A stretch of 64,000 nt of DNA from Adiantum capillus-veneris. Its lineage: Eukaryota; Streptophyta; Polypodiopsida; Polypodiales; Pteridaceae. A program made the translations under genes and the position numbers. This document shows positions 10,422 through 19,357 of the stretch, one piece after another; position 1 is the stretch's first letter; every line of letters begins with the position of its first letter. The stretch spans positions 53,081,253-53,145,252 of the forward strand of contig CM043959.1 of the NCBI GenBank assembly GCA_014529385.2. The letters are read 5' to 3'. The notes under the pieces are model-generated. The model ran no database searches. It saw only the letters and a program-made list of their open reading frames with translations, and had not been told where the DNA came from.

Positions 10422-13400
10422 TGCGAGACCTATGGGGCGACGCTCCGGATAGCGACGTGGAATTGTAATGGATCATATAGGCTAGATGTAGGTGCTTTTG
10501 AAGACAGCTTCAGGGACAGAGGCATAGTTTTCTACTCAGAGACACACCAGATACCGGGACAGCTTATGCCACATGTGAAGGGGTATTTATGGGAAACAGC
10601 TGGTCGACCAGACAAGAGATCTCTACGAGGTAGCCGGGGTTCAGGAGGAGCAGCAGTCTTATTTAAAGAGGAGCTGAAACCACTACTACAGATTATCAGG
10701 AAAGATGAACAAGCAAGGTATATGTGGGTGAGAATGAAAGCCGAGACAGGTAGATTTCTATATATCGCTATATGCTACTTCCCTCCAAGTACATCAGTCT
10801 GCTCCTCACCTAAAGGACAGTCCCCTTTCTCCATATTGAATGATGACATATGGGAGTTCTCTAGAGAAGGAGACATCGTCCTCTTAGGAGACTTTAATGC
10901 CAGAACGGCCAACTCTCAAGCAGTATTCTATGATACTTCTAAGGAAATGCTCAGAGAAGTGGATTTATCACAAGAGGGGCTTACTAGAAACTCACAGGAT
11001 AAAGAACACACTGAATACGGGAGACATCTCATGGAGATGGCAACTACACATGGTTTGGCCATACTTAATGGTCTAGAGAATTTCCCTTTATCTGGGGGAT
11101 TCACATGCTTCCCGCACAGGCATGGGGCCAGCACAGTGGATTATGTCATGACTTCACCAAGCTTTATTTCTAGTATCGAGGACTTTAAGGTGGGACCCAG
11201 ACCGGTTGGGATGGCAGTGGATCATGCTCTCTTGACCTTATCAATCTCCTTCCAATACAATGCCTCTCAAGTACCAAGGAAGAAGACGCACACAAGATAT
11301 ACTTTCACACCAGAGACTGATTCAGTCTATGTGGAACAGATCTATAATAGGATGTGGGCAGCCGAGCCAGTATATATTGTAGAGGAGATCACTTCTCAGC
11401 TAACAGAGATACTACATGGAGCAGCACAAGAGGCATACCCACATACTCAGCCTGATCAAAAGAGAGGATCTGGGAACATGCCTCAGAACAGTTGGTACGA
11501 TGAGGAATGCAGAGAGACGAGAACCCAGGTCCAGAAAGAGCTTAAACTTGGGATCATCACATATAAGCAGTCTCGGATTGCTCTTCGGCGTATAGTACGT
11601 CGCAAGAAAAGGGCATTTTTAGCCAAACTGGAGAAGGATTTATATCAGCTCTTCTTGAGTCAGGACTCACATGAGGCCTGGCGTTTATTTCACGAGCACT
11701 CATCGCCTCCGACAATTACTTCTCCTGAGATTTGGGGTCAATATGTAACATCATTATATATGGTATCTGGACAGCCTCCACTACCAGATCCGCTAGAGCC
11801 ATGCCCTGCTACTAGTACTTTCTTTACTACGGAAATGGTGGAAAAAGCCATTGATAAGATGAAGACAAGAAGAGCATATGATCATGAGGGTCTAGTAGCA
11901 GAACATTTGATCCATGCAAGGGATCTACTTTCAGAAGTCCTTGCTCGTCTGTTTAATCGGGTCATGTGTGAAGGATTACCTGAATCTTGGAAATTATCTA
12001 CTATCGTACCTATTTTCAAGTCAGGGGATCCTATGATACCCGGGAACTACCGTACCATTATGGTGGGTCACACATTGACCCGACTGCACGCATCCATTCT
12101 GAAACAAAAACTGAGTAGATGGGCAGAGTATGAGGGCATAAGGGCAACAGGACAAGTTGGATTCAGGAGGGGTTATTCCACTCTAGATCATATTCTTACG
12201 CTCAGAGCCATTATTGAACAAGGAAGAGCAAACGGGAGAAGAATGTATTGTTGCTTTGTGGATTTTCGGAAAGCTTTTGATACAGTACCAAGGGCCAGAT
12301 TGATGCGCAGAATGCAAGAGTTAGGGGTCCCCAAAGAGATTATCTGGGGGATCATGGCCTTATATGGGTCAGTAACTGGTTATGTACGTACTCCAGAAGG
12401 GGATTCCGATGTTCATTCCACCATTGGAGTAAAGCAGGGATGCCCACTGTCCCCTACTTTATTTGGTATGTATATAGATGAGGTATCAGATTACATTGAT
12501 AGAGAGGGTGACAGAGGTGCTCAACTTGCAGGGTCATGGATCTCTTTGTTGTTGTATGCAGATGATATTGTATTGATAGCAGAATCACCAGAGGGAATGC
12601 AGAGGCAGTTAGATGCATTACATAAATTCGCGGAGGACAACGGACTGTCGGTGAATTTGGGTAAAACCAAAGTTATGGTGTTTAACACCACACAGCAGTG
12701 GGTTAGGAGATCGGCACATACATTTGCATATGGCCAGGATACAATAGAGTACACAGATGCATACACATACCTTGGTGTGGTATTTGCAGGACCAAAGTTT
12801 ACTCTTAAGAAAGCAGCGGAGGCTAGATTGTCCAGAGCCTCTGCGACCTTGGGAGGGTTGGAGAGGATGTGTTCACAAGTGCAATTTCAGGAACCACGAA
12901 CAAAACTTTGGCTCTTTGATACTGTGGTGGCTTCGGCTATGCTTTATGGGGTCCAGATTTGGGGACCATCTGTGGATCAAGATAATTGGAAGCCAATGGA
13001 GAGACCTTTGGTATCTATGATTTCCCGAATGATTAGAGCCAAGGCCTCCGTACCACAAGCGATTATCCGAGCGGAACTAGCTGCCCCTCCGATAGAAATT
13101 GAAGCTCTTACCAGATCAGTGTCCTTTATACATGGTTTGTGGGATACAAATAATTGCCGCTATACTAGATTGGCCCTCGAATCCTCTCGACAGTTAGCAA
13201 TGAAAGGGGATACATCATGCTGGTATGCGCAACTATCTTCGTGGTTTCAGAGACACGGGTTCAGTATGGAAGGATTACCCCCCTACCAATACTCTCTTGA
13301 GGCTCCATCACTGGCAATTACACGAACGGAGATTAATAAAATCATCCGTCAGGATCTTATACAGTTGGATACTAAGAGGACATGGGTAGACCCTACACAA

Positions 13401-14057
13401 GAATTGGGCACGAAGATGGCCGACTACAAAGAAAACTTCCTACAGCTATCTGAAGATGGATTTATGATTCGCCCGAGCTACATGGATACCCACCTGTCTC
13501 ATGGTTTGAGATGTGCTATTGGTCAGATTCGTACATCCTCACACCAGCTGGAAATTGAATTTGGCAGATTTAGGGGAATCCCACCTGAGAGCAGAATTTG
13601 CAAGCTATGCGGAATGGAGCTGGAGACAGAATTACACTACATATGCCATTGCACCGTATACTATGAGATACGTGGGCGTTTCCATTGCCTATATAAAGAA
13701 GGCTTTGGACCTCTAGATAGAGTCATGCAATACCAAGATCAAAGATGCTTAGGCTTGTACCTAGTGGAAATACATCGGCACAGGGATAATCTAATGAGAA
13801 GACAAAGAGCACTACAGCCTCAGAGGCAGATCACAGATTTCTTCGGATCGAGAGAAGCAGGAGGGGAAGGAGAAGCAAGAGACCAGCAGCCAGTACAAAG
13901 GACTACCCACATCCATACCAAAGGCACCCTCATTGACAGGGCAATTGAGCTTAGGAAATCGAGACGACCACGACCGAGATGCAGAAGCACACTTCACCGG
14001 AGGAGACTACAACAAAGGATTAGAAGCATTCTAGCCAGACACCTAGAATGCTCCTAA
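10419..14057 (+). CDS. LINE ORF2: endonuclease-reverse transcriptase (copy L-2)
   Basis: This is the only fully open ORF2 in the window. It would nick target DNA and copy LINE RNA at the nick. An apurinic-type endonuclease comes first: TWNCNG (10455-10472), LLGDFNAR (GDFNAR from 10887) and the DY...DHALLTL block near 11141-11238. The RT follows: GQVGFRRGYSTLDHI, FVDFRKAFDTV, GVKQGCPLSPTLFGMYIDEV and catalytic YADD (12555-12566). A Cys/His knuckle, CKLCGMELETELHYICHC, starts at 13599. The C-terminus is very basic. The first ATG is at 10566 (1163 residues), but the frame is open from the UGA at 10416 and the endonuclease needs the upstream part, so I start right after that stop. L-3 has ATG where L-2 has ATA at 10449-10451. 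No internal stop or frameshift is seen. Clade not assigned. Confidence 0.88.
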   Translation, partial: RCETYGATLRIATWNCNGSYRLDVGAFEDSFRDRGIVFYSETHQIPGQLMPHVKGYLWETAGRPDKRSLRGSRGSGGAAVLFKEELKPLLQIIRKDEQARYMWVRMKAETGRFLYIAICYFPPSTSVCSSPKGQSPFSILNDDIWEFSREGDIVLLGDFNARTANSQAVFYDTSKEMLREVDLSQEGLTRNSQDKEHTEYGRHLMEMATTHGLAILNGLENFPLSGGFTCFPHRHGASTVDYVMTSPSFISSIEDFKVGPRPVGMAVDHALLTLSISFQYNASQVPRKKTHTRYTFTPETDSVYVEQIYNRMWAAEPVYIVEEITSQLTEILHGAAQEAYPHTQPDQKRGSGNMPQNSWYDEECRETRTQVQKELKLGIITYKQSRIALRRIVRRKKRAFLAKLEKDLYQLFLSQDSHEAWRLFHEHSSPPTITSPEIWGQYVTSLYMVSGQPPLPDPLEPCPATSTFFTTEMVEKAIDKMKTRRAYDHEGLVAEHLIHARDLLSEVLARLFNRVMCEGLPESWKLSTIVPIFKSGDPMIPGNYRTIMVGHTLTRLHASILKQKLSRWAEYEGIRATGQVGFRRGYSTLDHILTLRAIIEQGRANGRRMYCCFVDFRKAFDTVPRARLMRRMQELGVPKEIIWGIMALYGSVTGYVRTPEGDSDVHSTIGVKQGCPLSPTLFGMYIDEVSDYIDREGDRGAQLAGSWISLLLYADDIVLIAESPEGMQRQLDALHKFAEDNGLSVNLGKTKVMVFNTTQQWVRRSAHTFAYGQDTIEYTDAYTYLGVVFAGPKFTLKKAAEARLSRASATLGGLERMCSQVQFQEPRTKLWLFDTVVASAMLYGVQIWGPSVDQDNWKPMERPLVSMISRMIRAKASVPQAIIRAELAAPPIEIEALTRSVSFIHGLWDTNNCRYTRLALESSRQLAMKGDTSCWYAQLSSWFQRHGFSMEGLPPYQYSLEAPSLAITRTEINKIIRQDLIQLDTKRTWVDPTQELGTKMADYKENFLQLSEDGFMIRPSYMDTHLSHGLRCAIGQIRTSSHQLEIEFGRFRGIPPESRICKLCGMELETELHYICHCTVYYEIRGRFHCLYKEGFGPLDRVMQYQDQRCLGLYLVEIHRHRDNLMRRQRALQPQRQITDFFGSREAGGEGEARDQQPVQRTTHIHTKGTLIDRAIELRKSRRPRPRCRSTLHRRRLQQRIRSILARHLECS

Positions 14058-14544
<487 letters not shown>

Positions 14545-15696
14545 ATGGACCAACCAGATGAGTTGGATGATACAAGTAGCTTCGTCACCCCACAAAAAAT
14601 GCAAGTGACTTTCAAGCGGAGGAACAGAGAAAGTATACTCTCGCCAGGTTCTTTACGGGCAGGGAAAACCATCAGAGTCAAGGATGATGTATTAATGGAA
14701 AGAATTCAAGTAATGATTAAATCAGAGCTCAGCTTTATGAGAGATGATATTAGAGAGATGTATGCAAATGCGGATAACTATAAGAATTCTATGTATGCAG
14801 ATATGAGGAAAGAATTGGATGAAGCGATGCTTGGTAAACATGATGAGATGTACGCATCCTTGAAAGGGGAGATGCAGAATTTAGTGCGGGCAGAAGTGAA
14901 TGTTATGGAATGTATTATGCAGAAAAAATTAGATGAGGCAATTGCAAGCTTTGATGCCTGGAAAACAAATGTGGAAAAGTGCATAAAGGAAAAGGATGCA
15001 GTGATTGAAGAGCTTAAAGGGGAGCTTGCAGCTTGCAAGATTATGCCCAAAATGGAGAGGGAAAATCAGCCTTCGATGTTGAAGGAGCTTGAGGAAATTA
15101 AGGAGCAAGTGAAAACTTTGCGCAAAGGGGAAGAGCAAAATTCGAAAGCAGCCTCTTCATGGGCGGAGCGCCTTTTTAAAACACAAGAGAAGGTTGACGA
15201 AGCAGAAAAATGGATTGCGGGTGCAAAGAAAGGGAAGGCCCAGATGACAGAAGCCGTACAGACTTCTACCATCATCAATATGACCATTGAAGAGGAACAG
15301 AAGAGGAAGAATAGAGCCCTGCATGTGCGTATTACAGGTATCAAAGACACTGGAAATGTAGAGGATGAAGTGAAGGAACTCTTGCAACGCATGGGCATCC
15401 CGGAACCTACGCATACAGGTGCTTGGAGAGTAGGAAAGAAGGGAATTGATGGAAAGGGAAATGTCAAAGAGAAAGCACTTATTTTGCGCTTCCCAACTAT
15501 GGAATCAAGGAAGGAATTCCTAAAGAAGAGACCAGCACTTAAGAACACAGGGATATTTATGGGGGATGACCTTACTTTGGCGCAAATAACACATATGCAA
15601 GAGTTGATGCTAGAGATTAAGGAAGCCAGGGAGAAAGGAAAAATTGCATTTTATATAGGAGGGAAAGTAGTGGTTTTGGAAAAGCGCACAGCATGA
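14545..15696 (+). CDS. LINE ORF1 protein, full length (copy L-3)
   Basis: This is an open frame of 383 residues. A charged N-terminal region is followed by a long predicted coiled coil (about residues 50-235, rich in Glu/Lys heptads such as KELEEIKEQVKTLRKGEE). Then comes an RRM-like region starting at RALHVRITGIKD (about 257) with ALILRFP near 309, and a C-terminal domain with GIFMGDDLTLAQ and KIAFYIGGKVVVLEKRTA. This layout matches L1-type ORF1 RNA-binding chaperones, which trimerise through the coiled coil and package LINE RNA; the function is inferred from architecture. Two relatives occur in the window: the L-2 fragment (10068-10418) and the more divergent L-4 copy (26052-26975). ORF1 ends at TGA 15694-15696 in the frame of ORF2. 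Confidence 0.88.
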   Translation: MDQPDELDDTSSFVTPQKMQVTFKRRNRESILSPGSLRAGKTIRVKDDVLMERIQVMIKSELSFMRDDIREMYANADNYKNSMYADMRKELDEAMLGKHDEMYASLKGEMQNLVRAEVNVMECIMQKKLDEAIASFDAWKTNVEKCIKEKDAVIEELKGELAACKIMPKMERENQPSMLKELEEIKEQVKTLRKGEEQNSKAASSWAERLFKTQEKVDEAEKWIAGAKKGKAQMTEAVQTSTIINMTIEEEQKRKNRALHVRITGIKDTGNVEDEVKELLQRMGIPEPTHTGAWRVGKKGIDGKGNVKEKALILRFPTMESRKEFLKKRPALKNTGIFMGDDLTLAQITHMQELMLEIKEAREKGKIAFYIGGKVVVLEKRTA

Positions 15697-15699
15697 CGG
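15694..15699 (+). promoter_or_regulatory. in-frame UGA-CGG between LINE ORF1 and ORF2 (L-3)
   Basis: The arrangement is the same as in L-2: UGA, then CGG, then ORF2 in the same frame. Here an ATG at 15727, ten codons after the stop, stands just before the WNCNG motif, so short-distance reinitiation is also possible. Confidence 0.45.
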
Positions 15700-17434
15700 T
15701 GCGAGACCTATGGGACCACACTCCGGATGGCGGCATGGAATTGTAATGGATCTTATAGGTTGGATGTGAGTGCTTTTGAGGATAGCTTCAGAGATAGAGA
15801 CATTGTTTTTTACTCAGAAACGCATTTGATGTCTGGACAGTTGATGCCACGTGTGACTCGTTATTTATGGGAAACAGCTTGTAGACCAGATGCTAGATCC
15901 CAGCACGGGAGCCGGGGTTGGAGCCAGGGTTCAGGAGGTGTAGCTGTCTTATTCAAGGAGGAATTGCAGCCGCTATTACAGATAGTTCGGAGAGATGACC
16001 AGGCGAGATACATGTGGGTGAGACTAAGAGCTGAGACGGGCAGATTCTTATATATTGCTATATGTTACTTTCCCCCTAGTACTTCAGTCTATGCCTCACC
16101 CAGAGGACAATCTCCTTTCTCTGTACTTGATGATGACATATGGGAGTTTTCTAGAGATGGAGATATCATTCTCCTAGGAGACTTTAATGCCAGGACGGCC
16201 AACTCCCAAACGGTATTCTATGATACCTCAGAGGAGATACTCAGAGAAGTGGATATTTCGGAGATGGGGCTTGACAGACACTCAACAGATAGGGAGCATA
16301 CAGAGTATGGGAGATATCTCGTGGAGATGACGACTATGCATGGTTTGGCCATACTTAATGGAATAGAGATTTTTCCTTCTTCTGGGGGATTTACATGCTT
16401 TCCGCACAGACATGGGGCTAGTACAATGGATTATGTCATGACTTCACCGAGCTTCATTTCTAGTATTCAGGATTTTAGTGTGGAATCTAGACCTGTTGGA
16501 ATAGCAGTAGACCATGCTCTTTTGACTTTTTCAGTCTCCTTCCAGTTCAGTGCTTCTCTCACACCACAAAGGATTGCACACACACGATATGCTTTTACAC
16601 CAAAGACCGACTCGGTGTATGTAGAGGAGATTTACAGACGGATTTGGGCAGCCGAGCCAGTTTATACTGTGGAGGAGATTACTACTCTATTGACTGAGAT
16701 CTTGCATGGGGCAGCAACAGAGGCATACCCACATACTCGACCAGATCAGAGAAGACGTTCTAGGAGCATACCTCAAAATAGTTGGTATGATGATGAGTGC
16801 AGAGAGATGAGAGCTCAGATTCAGCATGAGCTTGTACTTGGGGTGATCACATATAAACAGTCTCGGATTGCTCTTCGGCGTCTAGTACGACGGAAGAAGC
16901 GGGCCTTTTTAGCCCAGTTGGAACGTGATTTGTATCAGCTCTTTTTGAGTCGAGATTCAGGGGAGGCCTGGCGTTTCTTCCATGAGCACTCCCCCCCTCC
17001 AATGATTACTTCTCCCGAAATTTGGGGTCAGTATGCAGCATCATTATATACAATACCGGGGCAACCGCCTCTACCAGACCCCCAGAGCCATGCCCAGACA
17101 CCAGTACCTTCTTTACCACTGAGATGGTGAAGAAGGCCATTGACAGGATGAAGACTAGGAGAGCATATGATCATGATGGTTTGGTGGCAGAGCACTTGAT
17201 ACATGCTAGAGATTTATTGTCAGAGGTTCTTGCGCGGTTGTTTAACCGGGTCATGTGTGAGGGACTGCCCAGGTCTTGGAGTTTATCTACTATTGTACCT
17301 CTCTTTAAAGCAGGGGATCCCAAGGTACCAGGGAATTACCGTACTATTATGGTAGGGCACACATTAGCACGGTTGTATGCGTCCATCCTGGAGCAGCAGC
17401 TGAGTAAATGGGCAGAAAATGAGGGCATACGAGC
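15697..17434 (+). pseudogene. LINE ORF2, 5' part (copy L-3), interrupted
   Basis: This part holds the endonuclease (MAAWNCNGSYRLD at 15727, LLGDFNARTANSQ, MDYVMTSPSFISS, VDHALLTFS) and the start of the RT (FNRVMCEGLPRSWSLSTIVP, GNYRTIMVGHTLARLYASIL). A one-base deletion near 17085, in a run of C, shifts the frame relative to L-2. Coding then stops at 17434, where a Ty3/gypsy element is inserted; the gene resumes at 23894. The sequence is close to L-2 but clearly diverged, so the two are not a recent duplication. Confidence 0.88.
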
Positions 17435-17952
17435 CTCACTCACGGGAGGTACCAACATCAGCAAGAGAAGACTCTGTCCCAAGAGATCGCGAGACTACGA
17501 AGCACGGAAGTCGCTTTTCCCGCGCAAGAGCGACAGGTATCTATTGTGGATTCGCCATACGAATTGTTGTCGCGTGTTTGTGTGGTTTGTTTTGCAGGAA
17601 TCTCCCGTCTTGCGGGAAGGCCCTTCACGGGAAGTACGGCTTCACGCCTAAGTCTCTTACGGGAAAGTACGGCTTCACGTCTAAGTCCCTTACGGGAAGG
17701 ACGGCCTTGTGCCCAAGCCCTTTCCGGGAAAGCACGACCTTCGGGTCTAAGATTACAGAACGGAGGGGTTTCCTCGGGTTCTCGTGCTTGTATAAGAATT
17801 CTCCCTGAATAAAAGAATACTCTTAACGGGGGGGGGACCAGCCCATCTTCTGGTCCCCAATACTGTGTCGATCTTCTCCCTTCTCTCATGTTTTCAAAGA
17901 ATTATAATTTTCAGATTTTCTAAGTGCTCGTGTACGCTCCCGTTTTGTGACA
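17435..17952 (+). mobile_element. 5' LTR remnant lacking U3
   Basis: It aligns with the last ~490 bp of the 3' LTR (from 23407) and begins near the expected RNA start. The first ~705 bp (U3, with the TATA box) are absent. It contains an extra copy of a ~33-bp repeat (around 17630-17690, ACGGGAA...GTACGGCTTCACG) that the 3' LTR lacks. It ends TTTTGTGACA, next to the primer site. Confidence 0.85.
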
Positions 17953-17953
17953 G

Positions 17954-17968
17954 TGGTATCAGAGCTCG
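17954..17968 (+). other. primer-binding site (initiator Met-tRNA)
   Basis: TGGTATCAGAGC begins one base after the LTR end and matches the 3' end of plant initiator Met-tRNA. Confidence 0.9.
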
Positions 17969-18013
17969 GACTCCTCTCTTTCTCTGCAAAGAAGGACGAT
18001 TCCGGGAAGAACC

Positions 18014-19357
18014 ATGTCGAGCCAAGGGAGAAGCGTTGAAGAGGAGCTTCAACAAGTGCAAGCTCAGCTTGCGGAGTTGCAACAAATTCTAATGTTGCCA
18101 GACGTCCAAAAGCTTTTGGGCGGAATGAAGAAAACGAATGGAACTGATGCAGCCAAGCATCCAGACAACACTGTTGGCGTGAGACCACAGGAGGCAAGAG
18201 AAGAAGAACGTGTCGAGGTGCACAAAGGATCTACGGATCAGAATGAACGGCCTACTTCAAGGAAAGGCCAGGAAAAAGCGCTCTCTTTGCTAGACGAGAG
18301 CAAGGACATCTCTATCTCATCTCCATCTTACTCTCCTGATTATACTTCTACTTCTCGATCATCTCGTCAGAAGAAGGAAGCCGCTACTACTGCCACTACC
18401 CTACATCAACCTAAAGATAAACCTCGATTCAAGAAGCATGGTCGCAAGTCTCAACATCACATGAGAGTCTTCAAATCGGGCGACAAGGACATCAAGTTCG
18501 AAACCTACAACGGACAGAGAGACATCTCCAAAGCACTGTCCTTCATCAGACAGTTTGAAGTCGCCTTTACCAATGGGCACTTCACATAAAAATCCAAATT
18601 ACGCCATGTGGGGATGCACCTCAAGGAAACGGCAAGTAATTGGTGGTTAGCCAAGATTCTGGAAGGTTCTCAGGCCAGAACTTGGGAGAGCTTCAAATCT
18701 GAATTTTATGAACAATTTCTTCCGCCTGACTTCGAGCACGACATACGGAAGGAATGGGACTAGCTTGCCCAGAAGGAACATGAAAAAGTAACGACCTATG
18801 TGGACAAGTATTGGTTGGTTCTTCTGAAGGTCACTCCCTTCATGAAGATTGCCGACGAGGAAAAGAAATGAAAGTTCGAAGCGGGTCTCCAACCGCAGCT
18901 TCGAAAGAGTATGAAGGTGTATCCGCATGATACTCTTCAGAGGATGATGGAATCAGCAATCATTGCTGAGGATTTGCACTCAACTGGGACGCCCAGAAAG
19001 ATGGAGCATAGCACTTACCGTGCCAGACAAAGAGGGGTCTACGATGACCAAGGGGGCCAAGGAAGAAAACGTCCTCCATCTAGAGACGATGATCATTCTA
19101 AGAAGCCAGAGGGCACTGGCAAGCGAACTAAGTACCTTTCTCCTACTCAACTTCAAACTTTCAGAGAGGAAGGAAGATGCTTCTACTGTGGCGAGAAAGG
19201 ACATATGAAACCAGACTGCCCGCTAAAGCAGCAACGGCAAGAGCAAGCCTCTACGAGGCAAGAGAAAGCAAGGAAGAAACCCGCACCACCAAGCTCGAAC
19301 TCCATTCCAGATGTTCAAGGAAACACAGAAATGGAGAAGGAAAGCGTCAACTTCTGA
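18014..19357 (+). pseudogene. gag of the inserted gypsy element (three stops)
   Basis: A single frame (447 codons) encodes a Gag: a coiled N-terminus (SVEEELQQVQAQLAELQQ), a charged linker, a retrotransposon-gag core (around FIRQFEVAFTNGHF and WESFKSEFYEQFLPPDFEHD) and a CCHC knuckle, CFYCGEKGHMKPDC. Three in-frame stops break it: TAA at 18587-18589, TAG at 18761-18763 and TGA at 18869-18871. No frameshift is needed to read through them, and each could come from a single C-to-T change (CAA, CAG, CGA). Gag would form the virus-like particle. The 3' end overlaps pol, which lies in the -1 frame. Confidence 0.88.

Noticed and set aside
17419..18092. Several overlapping frames of 75-143 codons
   Set aside because: They lie in the LTR remnant and recur at 23403-23787 as LTR shadows; no protein family.
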